Made by a program: the position numbers and the translations under genes. The notes below the pieces were generated by a model. That model had not been told where the DNA came from, did no database searches, and saw only the letters and a program-made list of their open reading frames with translations. From Gordionus sp. m RMFG-2023 (taxonomy: Eukaryota; Nematomorpha; Gordioida; Chordodea; Parachordodidae): 64,000 nucleotides of DNA. The stretch lies in the NCBI RefSeq assembly GCF_954871325.1, contig NC_088776.1, forward strand, positions 46,332,569 through 46,396,568. The letters are read 5' to 3'. How positions within the stretch are numbered: position 1 is the stretch's first letter; each line of letters starts with the position of its first letter. Below are positions 1 to 14,200 of this stretch, piece by piece.

Positions 1-94
1 CCAGGGTTATCAATTTTGTAAATCCAGCTAAAAAAAATTCCTTTCGAGTTGTTCGGTGGGATGGGTCAGCGGTAATGATAGAACTCTTAGGATA
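1..94 (-). CDS. Possible last calsyntenin exon, cut by the window edge
   Basis: On the minus strand an AAG acceptor at 97-95 follows a pyrimidine-rich stretch (CCAAACCTCCCATTATTC). From 94 to the window edge the frame that fits the GTGAGT donor at 557 is open for 31 codons, beginning YPKSSIITADPSHRTTRKE. Base composition is richer in G and C than the flanking DNA. SSIITADP is only weakly like the family tail motif DSALTITVNP. This is inference; the segment could also belong to something else. Confidence 0.3.
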
Positions 95-500
95 CTTGAA
101 TAATGGGAGGTTTGGAAATATAATAAAATATTAAGATGACTAAGATTAAATTAAATCACTCTTGCCTTAACAATTTTACAAATTTGGAAGCAGAAAATTA
201 GTCCTAAAATTTCAATTTTATTAACGATGTTTTTGTGTAATCAAGTCACTCTGTCCTATTTTCTTTATTACCTATGTATTTATATTTACCATTCCCGCCA
301 GTATAATGATAGTTTTGTGGCATGCAAATGCTTGAAAAAAGATAATTCAGTAATTTAAATCAGATAATTAAAATTTTAAATTTGTAACATTATTTTATAG
401 GGTTTAATTACACCGTCTTATGTCTGTAAATATCTATGACTCTTTTGTAAGACTTTTTAAATTTTATTATAATATTTCTAATATCTATTCCATTTCTTAG
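95..500. other. Downstream flank of calsyntenin
   Basis: AT-rich sequence after the first calsyntenin stop. It is either 3' UTR or, if the GTGAGT donor at 557 is used, the last intron. I see no other gene. Confidence 0.5.
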
Positions 501-2265
501 TCAACAAAAATTTATTGTTAACACACAAATCATTATAAATAAATTCCTCCAACTCACCGGTAAACTATTGAGCGGTTGATAATTCTTAGTAGAACTATCC
601 CCAATCATGTGATTCCTTTCTCGCGCACCATCTTTATCAAGGCCACTATAGTAACTCGCATTACTGTTCTTGAAAGCTCTTTTGATGAAGGAAACTGGCG
701 CAGCTCTCAATAGTTTCGATAGATTCGATGTGTCCCCTTTTTCGACATCGTATTTATTTAAATGCCCGTACTCGCTCCTATCTCCAAAGTCACTAAAATT
801 TTTCTCGCACTTCCCTTTAAAAGTGTTACCATGGAGGCCTTCATTCTCGTCGAAATTTCTAACATTAAGGTATGAACCGGAACGACGATGCTTAAGCGCC
901 ACGTGAGTCAAAAGGGCCAATAAAACAACAGCGACACAAAACCCGGAACCAATCGTTATAAGGTTTATTTGAGGGTTCCTTATAATGTTGTCATCATTTT
1001 CCGATAATGGTTGGGACATCAGGCTATAAGCTCTGGGAAGCGAAAGGTCGCCACCCACGATTTGAATGGACCTAGACAACTTTGAGGGAATTATTCTTTT
1101 GATGGAAGAACTTTTGTTGGAGATTTCCTCATTATGCTCCTTATTTGTTAAGTTTTTTCTCGTTTTACCTATATGGACAAGGCGAGAAAGATCGGGTTTG
1201 ATAAAAAGCTGAATGGATAATTCATTAGTGGCTAACTGAGGATCTACTTTTATATTTGATTTATTATCATTTTTCGCCATGTTGTAAAAACATTTCAAGG
1301 TCAAATCTAAACGGCTAGATTGAAACATCGACACATTGTGATCGATTATGGGTGGAAGAAAATATCGCAGTTCTTTGATAACTTTGGCATAAGCTTTGAT
1401 GGTGTTGTCGTTCCTAATCAAGACCGTTTTGACTCGATCTTTTCCATCTTTCACTAATTTTCTGTTGAGTCTTTGGTATACATTGGGGTTATTCCCTGTT
1501 ATTTTTTCAAACTCGAGCCCGAATGAGGATATTAGATCAGCTGGCAGCATAAAAAAGCCTTGTTCAAATGGAGAGTAGGCTTTAAGCAAAGTTGAAATTT
1601 GGCATTTAGCGACTTTAAAAGTATTTTCGATGGACACGGGTTTTCGATAATATATATTTACGTTTTCCTTTATGGAGGGAATGGGGGCCAGAGTCACGTG
1701 GCTAAATAATTTAACACCGTTGTTGGTTACATCAGACATGTAACTAACGGTTTCGATTGCATCTGTATTTATATTCGCATCAACTTTCCCATCCTTTTGG
1801 TGTATGTCTTCTTTCGATCCTATATACTTATCATTATGGCCATCTTCTATACGATTAATATTAACAGTTTCATCGTCCGCAATCTTCATGCCCGTTGAAT
1901 CATCGCCTTCTCGTTGTAATATAAGTTTAACGTCATTGTGTGATATTTTAATTTCATTGTTATTATAAAGATTTTCGACGTTTTCAGAACTATCCAACCA
2001 CAAATTAACGCTAGGCTTTATATCGTTGATCTGGACAACCAAATCATTTCGCTTATTTTTCTGAAGGCTAACTAGATCTCCTTGATTATCAGTGATTACT
2101 TTAGCCGATATTTCATGAAGCTTGGCAAAGTCGGCTACGTCGATTTCCACATCGAAAGGGGTGAATTCCGTGAGCGAAGTTTCTAGATCAAATTTTGGGT
2201 CCGTGCCATTTTTGCGACACACGGTGATAGTTTTGAAAGTGACGCGCCGGATTCCAGGTACAGGT
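501..2265 (-). CDS. CLSTN: Calsyntenin exon 4: C-terminal domain, membrane helix, tail
   Basis: Enters at TTTTAG|A in phase 2, giving PVPGIRRVTFKTITVC, which lines up with the family segment PTPGIRRLKITSTIKC. A divergent calsyntenin C-terminal domain follows (AYAKVIKELRYFLPP resembles family SYEEVLHLLRYR), then a membrane segment encoded at about 970-896 and a Lys/Arg stop-transfer stretch HVALKHRR. The cytoplasmic side carries no acidic run and no WDDS kinesin-light-chain-binding motif. Read to the first stop the tail ends in a hydrophobic peptide (FIMICVLTINFC). A consensus donor CCG|GTGAGT at 560-552 lies just before that peptide, so the exon may really end at 558 and splice onward. Confidence 0.88.
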
Positions 2266-5200
2266 CTAAAATAGAGAAAACTAAATTATATCTAAACATG
2301 TCAGACAAATAATTTTTAATTATATAAGCCATATAGATGGGAGCAGAGATGACCGACATCATTTTTTTAGCTGATACCGATACTTATAATAGTATTTATG
2401 TTTTAATGAAAACATAAACATAAGAAAGATTAATTTAAATGTAATATGCTTTGCATGGTATATTTTCCGATTTAGACTCGCCTTAAACTGATCACTGAGT
2501 TAGTCTGTCAACATAAATTAATTTCTACGAAATAGTCAATAAATTTCACCTATCGAGTTTAAAAAATTTAATTTTATCATTTTTCATATTCAAGGTTATT
2601 TTTTAATCATATATTAGGTTATCGTGTTTTAAATGATATTTTGCAAGACACCAGTTTGTGTTGCTAGGCGAAATCAAAAAAGTTTGCACTAGCATTAATT
2701 TGCGACTACATGCGAAATCAAATATTCAACACTGTCTTGATTAGTTTGAGGCCGGTTTTAGGCCTAGGTTCGAATCCCGTTTACAATATATTATTCTTTT
2801 CAAATAATAATTTGATGGCCTAAAATTTAAACCAAAGCAAATTTTTCATTAATATTTTCTAGTTTCATGGGTTCGGAAATGTGCAAGCCAAGCGGATAAT
2901 TAAAATAAAATTCCCAATTATGATATGATATATGAGAAGAGAAAGTTAAAGAATTAATAAGATAAATATTTAAATAATCGGTTTTTTTAGTTAATATTAG
3001 TATCCATTGGGCAGTATTGTATAGATAAAAAGTATCGATCGATACTGAGTAACGGTTGCGGTGCATCCCTGGGTGAGAACATTGATGAAATTTCCCATCT
3101 TTGAAATGGAAGGTAATAATGATAATAATGACTATAAAAGATAAAATTTTGATTAGTATTTTACATGAAAGGAAGGTTGACCATACTCGAGTATAAAATT
3201 AATTTAAAATTGGATGCGCTTTATACAATTTTAATTATGATACCTCATGATATAAGCATCGTTGGATATTAAATCATTCCAGAAGGGCTTGTAAGAGTAG
3301 CCAAATCTGACGGCCCTCACTTTCTTCTCCATTTCGTATTTATCCCATGCCCTAATCGTTAAAGTTTCCGATATTTTGTCTTTATTTTCGCCATTCCATT
3401 CATAATCAGGGTTATTAGTAGTAGTTCGATCATAATTCTCGCGATCGATATGCTCTACCCCATTCATTCGTGGTTCCTCGTAATTTTTCATTGATAAGCC
3501 CTCATTACAATCGAGTAAGCAATCCGCTACCGTTTCTCTGTCGATTGTGGAACCCTTGATTAAGACCAACTCCGATAAAAAACCTTTATAGTGCTTATCC
3601 ATTCTCCCTCTTTTGCCTTCCCAACAAGCGCCCACTACTGTTCTAACTTTAACATTTTTTCCCTCGATTTTTCTCAAATCATCGAAAAAACGGTGCGATT
3701 CACTGTGAAGTGGCCAATCGTCGACTATCTGGGGGTTCTCTATTTCTCGGGCGGTTTTGATTACGTTATTATTGTTATGAGAGTCAAAGTCTACGTTGAT
3801 TCGATTGCTATAAAAGGGGTTTTTATTGGGTTTGAACATTTTACCGTCTAGGATTAATTCGAAATCGTTGGGAAATTTAACATTTATAACATAATGATGC
3901 CACCGAGAATCGCAAACTTCGGGAAGTTTCCACCTAACCTCGGAGGGACTGAAAAGTTTTTTGCGGTCTTGATAATAGAGGGTAATATAATTATTTTTAT
4001 TATAGAATATTAAATAACTAAATGAATAAACAACGAATAATAAATGAATAAAAATGTCCAAGACTTATCAATGTTCTAAAAACTAAAATCCTTATAGATT
4101 CATTTCTTCCTTAATCGTATGAATACCTAAAAGTTTTTTTACATATTAAAAAATAAGCAATATTATATTACAAAATTTTATAAGATTATTCACACCTAAT
4201 CCTTCCAAATATTCGTGATGAAGTGCCAGATATTCTTCCTGTCTAATCAGCAAAACGAGCTTGCAATTTTTGACGAAAACGGCTAAATGGTGCCTGTTTA
4301 AGGAATGATCGTCGGATCGGCAAAAAATGTGTTCTTTTTTGGATTCCATATTAGAGTCGTGTTTCATCCAAAATAGAAAACTAAAATTGATACCAAAGCC
4401 CATAATGGGCTCAATATTCGTATTCAATCCGTTAGAATGATGTGCCGGTTTATCGATTAACAGTTCAGAATCAGAATTCGTAACGTACTCAATTGTGCCC
4501 GAACTGTTGACGTCTAAATAGTGAGTTAGCCCGTCAAAGGATTGGATCGACAGACCTATTTCCATTAAATCGGTTATGTAATTCGAACGAAAAACCTGGG
4601 TAAAAGAACCGTTAGCCCGGGTCGCACAATACAATATTTTTCGCCGTAATATATTGCCATGGACTATATCGATATTTTCACCTCGATCGCAACCTTTAGC
4701 AGCGTTTTCATCGGCGAGAGAATCCAAACTCACAGTGGTTATGTGTTCTGAAATCTGATTTTTATTATTTTAAACAATTCGATATAATAACAATTATACT
4801 AATCATTCAAAGAATTAAGATTTAATTAAAATGCAGATTCTTTATTTTTTTATAAAAAAAAGTATTCGATTTTAGGTAAAATTAAAATCCTCGAGGTGAA
4901 ATATAAGGTTTCCTTTTTTGTGAATGCCTATAGTTTATTTTCTGCCCGTCCCTATTGAAATTTTTAGAATTTTAATAGCGTGCGAACATGGAAAGATTTG
5001 ATGCTCTTTTACTGAATCTACCAACCTTAGAGCTGAGCCGAATAGAAAAATCAATAATGCATAACTAATTAATCATATGCAACGTAATACAAAAATATGC
5101 CCGCTTCTTATCAAAAATCTTAAAATTACAAAATGCTTCGCGTTTACAACATTTTTTTAATATTAAAAATCCGGCACTAAGATTACAGGCATGTTATATT

Positions 5201-8200
5201 GCAAAATTATAACATAAAAGTAGCCCTTTTACCATTTTATTTAATTATAGTTATACAATATTAAAGAAAAAAAATAAGAATTTTCCTAGTCCTCATTATA
5301 AAATTCTGTTTAATTTATAAATTTTTATGTAAAAATTAAGTATTAGTTCCTCCTTGTTGAAAATAAAAATTTGTTAAATTTTTTGCCTAATGAGCTCTTC
5401 CTTTAAAATACCATTGTAAAACATATAAAATAAAAGCATTTTTATTAGTGTAATTATACCTCCAAAAAATGTTGGGTAAAATAACTTTAAAGCACGTATT
5501 AAATATATACCGATTTATTAATTAAATAAATCCCAAATATATATTAAAAGACATAAATATTATTTATAAAAACAATATAAAATTTAAAAACAACATTTTA
5601 AAAAATTTGAGCTGCAAATTTCTAAGCCAATATTCTAAGGCAGATATAAGTATTTTTTAGGAGTGACAGATAGCATCGAAAGATTTTTCCTATAGATTAG
5701 ATTATAAAAAGGTGAGGTCATGCCCAAAATTGCTAGGTGTCGTAGTAATCATGGAAAAGAAGTGGACTTTATTTGGGAGTGAGTATTTATTTCTTTTGCT
5801 TTTTTAAAAAAAACGCGCTTGAGCATTAGCGTAGCGCCTAAAAAATGGAAGGGGGTGGGAAATTCTTTATAGTAAATTTAAATATATCATTTGAATTTTT
5901 TTTAAAAAAAATCCTTCTTTTCAAAGAATGAATACTAATTAATTTAAAAGAATATTCCGTGTTACTGTAGGGTTAGGATTAGTAAAATTGTACACAGAAT
6001 AATTTTAAGCATAGAATAACCCGCCCCTCCATACCCAAGGTTTCATGAATGTTATTGCACATTTGTAGTCTAGAAGTTTTAAAATGAAATATATTAAATC
6101 GAAAGTTTATTTTAATTCTTTAATAACAAATTATATCGTATTTCAAATTATTTTTTAAATATTTGAACATTTTTATAAAAAGTTTTTTATTAATATTATT
6201 TAAATATACAATTTAGCACATCTTACGTATACAAAGGATTCACGTTTCAATGTCATGGAGTATGAAAAAAATAATTATTGTTTGGTATAAATAAAAGGCC
6301 CCCCAAAAAATTTCCGAATTCATAATAAAACAAAGACAAATGGATGGATGATTTTTATATATATTTATAAAATCAGAACTTTTCCCCTTTTATCTCCCCT
6401 TGCCTTATATTTATATGGCAAGCCATTCTTTCTTACTTTTTATTTCCACTCTTCCTTGGGTTAATGAGATAATAATACTTACTTAAACTGATAATTTAAT
6501 TCATTAAAATGCATCTTTGAAGCATTGATTACTAGGGACACGCCATTTTGTTTCCAGTATAAGAATTTTTATAAATAAATGAAACTATGGGGAAATTTTT
6601 TTTAAAGTTTTCATAAAAATTTTAATATAAACGGGAAATAAAATGACCAGCTGATATATTATAATATATTTAAATGAATGAATCGTTAGTAGGTTAATTT
6701 TATATCGAATTGTCATATCTTATTCGTAGCAAACATTTTATATTTCAAAATATTCCGCTAAGCTTTTGTTTCTAGTTACCTTAAGTCATTTCTTTGCATA
6801 AGTTGTATCTTTCCATTCTACCTTCTGCGCATTTTTTCTTAGATTCGAAAATAATTATAAACCTTCTCTTTTTCCTTCAAATTTTTGAATCTAAATATCT
6901 TTTTAGCCATTTTTTTCTTTAGTGTAATATCTTAATTGAGCTTATAATTTATTTTGAAAAAAATAATGTATAATATCTAAGCCAATTTATTTCCTATTAT
7001 AAAATATTGATCACAAAAATTTATCAAAATAATACGACGCAATAATGATTTATCTGATATAAACTATTTTTGTTTTGTGTCAATATTTTATTATATACAT
7101 GAAATGAAATACATTGTAAAATGCAATGCACACTATTATATTTAATATCCACGATCATTTCCAATTTTCGCAACAATACAAAAATCAATACTAGGAGTGG
7201 AATAAATTTAATAATGTAACAATGATTTGTGATTTTAAAAGAAAATTATACAGGAAAAATATTAGTGCCATGTCATTGATGTAAAATAAAATAGCGTTTC
7301 GAAAAAATTAATACCAAAATCTCAATAAAAAAAATAGTAAGTGAAAAAACTTTATTAAAAATTTTTCCCACATTAAAAAATTTTTTTGATCTGATAACCA
7401 TGGCTAATGACAATGATGATATTGTCAGTGGCGTAACTAAGGGGTGTGAATATACCTCCCTAATCCAACAATGGTTACACGAGGCATATTTAATACAAAA
7501 ATTTTGAAATATATGGGCTAATTTATTCAAAATATATTTAATTTCCCATGTAAATAGTTTTACGGGTGTGCTCGTCATATACCGTTATCTTCAAGCGATA
7601 ATTCGAAATACAATTCATGCTTTAAACGAGACTAAAAAAAATTAGGGTGTGTTTCGTCTTATTTTATTAAAAGGCCCAAACAGATTTTGAACTAGGACAC
7701 CCCATTTTGGTTGCTTTATATTTATATATTAAATAAATGATATTTGTTATTTATATTAGAGATCTACAAATCATGGCCCCGGGCCGGGTCTGTTTTTTAA
7801 AAATAATTTCGGTTCGGAATGGCTCGAACTCGAACTTAATATTTTTTAAATATTTCGGGCCGGGCTTAAATTATTAAATATGATATCCTTACATTTTGTT
7901 AAATATATTGATATATTTTAAAATTCTTGCAAGAAACAAGGCCTAATATTTTTTTATAATCAAAAAAAATATTAAATTTTTCTATTTTTAAATAAATTCG
8001 GGCAGGACCGGGCGGACAAATAATTTTTTATTTAAGGAAGGGATTTTCGGGACAAATAAAAAAAATTACGTTCGGGATCGGGCCGGACAGGCAAATTTTT
8101 TAAAAATAATTTAGAGCTTGAAAAATTAGGCCCCATGCAGATCACTAATTTTATTTTTTTTCCGAAGAATCTTTACCCTTTAAGTAAATCTAAATAGACT

Positions 8201-11200
8201 CTTTTTCTTTCTAGGCTGTAGACGGCTTAACGGACGACTCTTTTGTAAATAAGAATAATCAGGACACGGCTTTAGAATTTTTTGTTAACGACCGACCATA
8301 CTATTATAAATATTTTAACATTTTATTCTTCCAAAAATTTGGCTAATAAATTCTAGGTTACTATTAAAATGAATTTCTAAAGCGTTTCCTTAACGCAAGA
8401 ATAATATTTAAAAAAAAAAAAATTAGCCAAATATTTTGAGCAAAAATTGGATTTTTTCCTCAGGATCAAAAAATAAAAATTTTAATTTTCCTCAGTGACA
8501 ATTTAATCGTGATTTCCTTTCAAAAAATTTTTTACAATGAAATCACCATTATTGTTTTTACATTATATATACAATTTAATAGAGATTAGGCAAATTACTA
8601 GTTATTAGATAAGAAATAATATTCATGGTTAAATTAAATAAGGAATCATAAAAATACAAATTAAAAAGATTTTTCTCTAAGATTCATGCACATATGGTTT
8701 ATGGTTAATTTTTTAAAATCTAATTTATAAAAACCGGAACGGACCGAAAAGAACAGTTATAAATTCGAAATCGAATCAAACCGATATGAATTTTTTCAAA
8801 AAAAATCGAAATGGAACAAAACCTTTAAAATTTTTTAACTAAAAACCGAACCGCTATATTTAAAAGTTCGAAGCCATGATTTTAGGCATGAAAGATTTTT
8901 AATACATAAAAATCACAAAATATTTTTTACAATTTTTTTTTAAAGTTTAAGGTAAAATTGATTAAAATCCTAAGAAAAATTTAGAACATTTGAAACTCTG
9001 ATTTCATATACATTAATATACTATAAAATTTGTGGTTCATACTGTATTTTAATGTGATATTACCAGTTATTTTAATAATTAGTAGGGATTAGCTTCGTTT
9101 TATGTTTTAGATATTGTAGATGGTTATTATTAAAACCCATTTTAGAACAATATTCTTATAAGCCCTCAAATAGTTTTCAGAATCCTATTGAGGCGTTGAA
9201 AAAAATTTAACTGGCCTTAGTAAATGTATCCAAAATCTCCCTTGCCAACTATGAAAAGATATTATAAGAAATGGTAGAAAGCTTAGTGAGAGTTAAACTG
9301 AAAATAAATTATATTTGTAATTTTTTTTACCCAATCAGCAGAGATTTAAACCGAACCTGAATCGTTATTATTTACCGAACCCTAAACATACCGTTAAAAT
9401 ATTTGGTGCCCGAACTATTTTTAATGAAACGAACCTGAAATTGTTATTTATATCTGAACCCAAACCGATATTCGTTATGGTCTTGGTCCCTGCCAGACAA
9501 GTTTACATTGTATTGTAATTATTTCTTCGATTTTCAAATTCAATACCTTTTTTATACAATTCATATATTTTTCAACCTGTGAAATTTATAATTTATGCGA
9601 TATTTAAATTTCTTTTTTTATTATATGATTTAATTTCTTAGACATAAAATCACAATATTAACGGGCGCAATATAATTATCTAAAAAAAAATTCATTATTG
9701 TAATTTCTGTTTGTTTGCATTTTAATTAAATAAATATCTGACATTAATTATTTCGAAAAAAATTATGAAATACAAAAGAAATTTTTTTTACATTGGACAC
9801 CTACTCAAAATTTTCTGTTACGCTAAGGTATCGTATTGACAAGAAAATTGGTTAATTATCTAAAGTTAATTATAATTTTTTAAATATAATTTACTTGAAA
9901 ATATCCTGATAAAATAAAATAAAAAATGATATAACACAGCAGATACTAGTAATTGCAAGTCTTTCTTAAATATTTTTTAAAAAAAACAGAATTCTTTAAA
10001 ACACTTTATACAAAGTTTGGGGAAAGGGACAAAAAAATATGATGTTAAATCTCTTAAGGTTAATTTAAGATATTTTTTTACAAGATTCCCAAAATGTTAT
10101 AAGAATTATTAGTTTGGCAATTATGCCAGTGCATCTTATTATTATAAAGATAGATTTTGTTTTCATGTTTCGTTCCATTCCACTTTCCGTAGTCCAATAG
10201 CGAAATTAAGATATAATAATCCAAATACAACTAATATTTTGATAATGAACATAAATTTTTATCATTTAAAAAAAAATCGATAGGGTAGAAGATTTTAAAT
10301 ATGCAAAAAAATGGTTTATGTATGCTTGGTTGATTTTCACTTAGTATTTATTATATGGTATTTTTATTTCATCGTTCGAAAAGAAAAATATCATGATTAA
10401 AAAAAATAATAAATATTTGTATGCTAAATAAGCTACTAGTTTATATTTTTATAAAATAAAGGCGGCGGAGTGGATTTTAAGTATATACATATATATTGTA
10501 AAAATTAGCAATAATATAATAATTATGAGATTACTTAAGTTGGTAGATAAAAATTGGCTATATTCGTTAAATCAGATTAACGCGCCGAAAAATCCAAAAA
10601 GAGGGGTGAGTTAACTTATTTTTGCTTTATCCTAGGTAAAAATACCCGATGCTGAGGTAATAGTTTTCAACTAAAAAAATAAAAATTACCCAATTGTATG
10701 CGTGACAGAAAGTGAAGGTATGACAGACTTCTACTGAACCCAGATCTGTGGACATGGTTTCTCGTGAATCAGTTATCTGTCACATTTAACGATATTATAT
10801 GTGGTATAAAAATTTTATTTTTACGAGCACAAAAATAACTGCTATTTAGATTTTTTAAAATTAGGAATGACAATAATTTGATTGACTTCCTAAGGAAATT
10901 AGATCATTTCTGAACTCTGAAACCAGGCTAAAACCGGGTTGGGAAGGAAAAAAAGGCGGTGCTTTAGACTGGATAAGCTTAAAATTATAATTTTAAAAAT
11001 AAAATTAGAATTTCGGTTTCCCATTGATTGACGTGATTTTAGAAGATATTTCTCGATTTCAATTAAATTAAAATCTCCTTTAAAATAAGTTTATCGATTT
11101 AATTATTCTCTTTTTTTCATAAGTTGAATTAATAATTAATGGCCGAAATCAAATTGATCTACTATATATTATATCATATTCATATGTTCCCCATATTTTG

Positions 11201-14200
11201 GCAAAGATGCTTTTTAAAAATTTTAAATCGATTAATTAGGAAAAATAATAATAAATAATTGTAGTCTATTATTAAACTATTAATTGCTCTTTAAATAAAG
11301 GGTTTATATCTATTTTCATGTTTAGTAAGGATGTCTAAATGATCCTAGATTCAAAAATATTATATTGATAATTGGCCTAATAATGTCAGAGATCAAAATG
11401 TTATTTTTTTTTAAAAAAATTTAAGCTCCATCACGATTTTTTTATAAATAATTTTAACTCAGCTTGGCTTGCCCATAAATATTTTTAAAATTCCCTGTTT
11501 TAAATAATTTAGTTTGATATTTTATTTCAAATGTAAATTCCGGGTTTTGTAAAAAAAATACGACCCGCTTCGAGCAGGGTTCGGGCACCGTTTTAATGGT
11601 AAGACTGTGATGATAATAATACAGTAAACATACTTAGATCTGTATTCTTAAAGTGAGATTGACTAATTAAAATAATTAAAGAACGAGATATATAAGTATT
11701 TGTAAATTTTGTTTTGTCAAATTACGAATTTATCAATTTTTATTTAAATATTATGTATATATTTACAAAGTCAAAAGTATAAAAAAATTAAATACAAACT
11801 CTCCATATTTATTAGAAGAATCTATTTTATTTAAAAGTTTCTTATATTTGAAAATAAATTTCGCGAACCCTTCACAATTCGTGGCAAAATTCTGATTTGC
11901 CATATATTCGGCTTCTAATAAATCGATTGGGAGCGAAGAACGATTTTTTAGCCTAGAAATTCATTAAACTATGAGGCCGCATTTGAATGGGAAATTATAT
12001 ATAATTAATTAAATATTTTTCCCAAATTTATTACTAGAATAGAGTTTAAAAATTTCATTTATTTTTGTTTTAATGAGATAAATTCTCAGTTTTGCCGAAT
12101 TTGGAGAGTATAATAAATTCTGCATAACATTGATATTTACAATTTTAAGTATAAATCTCCCGCATCGGTTCATTTTTAGTGCTCAGCGTGGTAGGTTGCT
12201 CATTTTAAAAAAATGTTTTAAATTTGAAATCGAAGTTCTAGAAAAGAGTTAGGTCGAAAAAATAACAGCCTCGGATGGATATCTGGGCGGATCTGTCAGA
12301 TGTGAGCTCTACTATACAACCCGAAATATATTAATAAAATAAAACACTTTTATTAAATATCATCATTTTTCTTTAAATAATAATATGTTAATTAAAAAAA
12401 TGTATAGATGGGTTATTTTTAAATATATTAATAAATTATCAAGATATCACAAAGGAAACCTAATTTATATTCGTTTCTTGTAATTTTTTTTCCAAAATGT
12501 ATAAGTATGAAATAGAATAAAATAAAATAAGAAAGTAACAAAATTTCGAGTATATTATGGCTACAAATATGATGCCTTTAGGGGGCATATCTTAAAAAAA
12601 ATTTCCATTCTTTGATTATCCATAACATTTTATATTATATATATATAGAGAGAGATATACTAAATTAAATCCAATTAATTGAAGTGACTGAGCTACCTTT
12701 TTTTAACTTTAAATTTGTAACGCTATCATATTTTAAAACGCAATTTGGATGCCTGCAACGGGCGGGAGTGGGTGGGATAAAAAAATCTAAACAATGGAAG
12801 TGCAAAATTTTTTATAAATGGGTGTGGGATAGACAAAGCGGGCATAAAATATTCTTTTATAATTTTAATTTTAAAAAAATAAATAAACACAAAACCAAAT
12901 TTTACAGGGATGAATGGTAACAACACTTTGAAACAGTGGCCCCTACAACTGGGTAGGGGGGGGGTCCGAAGCAACTGCTTTAGTAAATTTGAGTGGGGCT
13001 TTATTATTTAATTCTTTTACTGTTTTGTTACATCCATCATGATCAAGTGATTTCTGGTTTATAAATGTAATAATAAGGACCCCCTCCCAACTTAATATTT
13101 AATTTAATATATATTGACGGAAATTTTGGTCGATGTTTAGTAAATTAGGTTGTTATCCGAGATTTCTTGTCATAAATTATTTTTCCAATTTTAAAATATG
13201 CCTAAAAATATTAACCAAAGAAAATACAAATGCCTAATTAAAAATTGCAAATCGCATAATATAGAGATGATAAATGGATAGATTAGAAAAAGACATGGTG
13301 GGCTTAATTTTATCGATATAAAGAAAAGCTTTGAAATAGTAGCTTTTAAGAATGTTATTCAAAATTGGACAAATAGAAAAGTAATTTTTTTTACTAAATA
13401 TTTAATTATTTATACTTATCTTATTATAAAGGGTATTAAATCGCAATTTAAGAAAAAGAAGTAAAAATTGGAAATTCAATGCTTTGGTATAATAAATATT
13501 TTTAATTAATATAATTATCTTTTAAAAGTGTCCTAATAATAAAGAAAATGTGTTAGAAGAAAATATAGTATCTGATGATTCTGATAATGATCATGAAATT
13601 AGTAAACCTGAGGTCATTTAATTACTCTTATTTTTTATCTCTGCTATATTTTTTTATAAGCAGACACAGAGCAGAGATTTGATAAAGTAGAACAAGAAAT
13701 TCCTATTATCTCTATTCTAGTAATAAATATTAATTTAGCTTTATTAAATTTTAATGAATACAACATATGCAGTTTAACGAAAGATTTAATGATGATTCGA
13801 TGAAATTTTTACATCAAACATCATTTTTTACGCCAAAGGGAATGGCAGAAAAATCAATTATTAAAGAAGATATCGAGGATATCTGTGAATTTTACAATTT
13901 ATATTCAAGTCAAATTTTCGAAGAAATGTTGAAGTTTAGAAATATTTATAAGATGGCCAAAATTGGGAATGTAATTATTACTCATGACCTAGAGGTTCAA
14001 GAATCTAAAGATTTGTCAGATTCTGAGAATTGTAAATTTATTTAATTAAAATATTTTTACCAATACTTTATTTAGTTTCTTCTGATGATGATGATAATTC
14101 AGAGACTTACGATTCAGATTGGAAAAACTATTCATTTATTTTACCTTATCGTCTACTTTTAAATTTTTCCGCTTTCCCTAATTTAATAATTTTATATAAA

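Noticed and set aside
670-906. Plus-strand frame opposite calsyntenin exon 4
   Set aside because: Antisense shadow of a real exon; same for the plus-strand frames at 1396 and 3591.
2745-2790. tRNA gene on the plus strand
   Set aside because: Only the B box is convincing; spacing is too short for a full tRNA.
7273-7578. 101-codon minus-strand frame
   Set aside because: No family, no start context and composition like the surrounding intron.
12684-12974. Overlapping open frames on both strands around 12.7-13.0 kb
   Set aside because: They run across the hAT terminus and flank and have no homology; chance frames.
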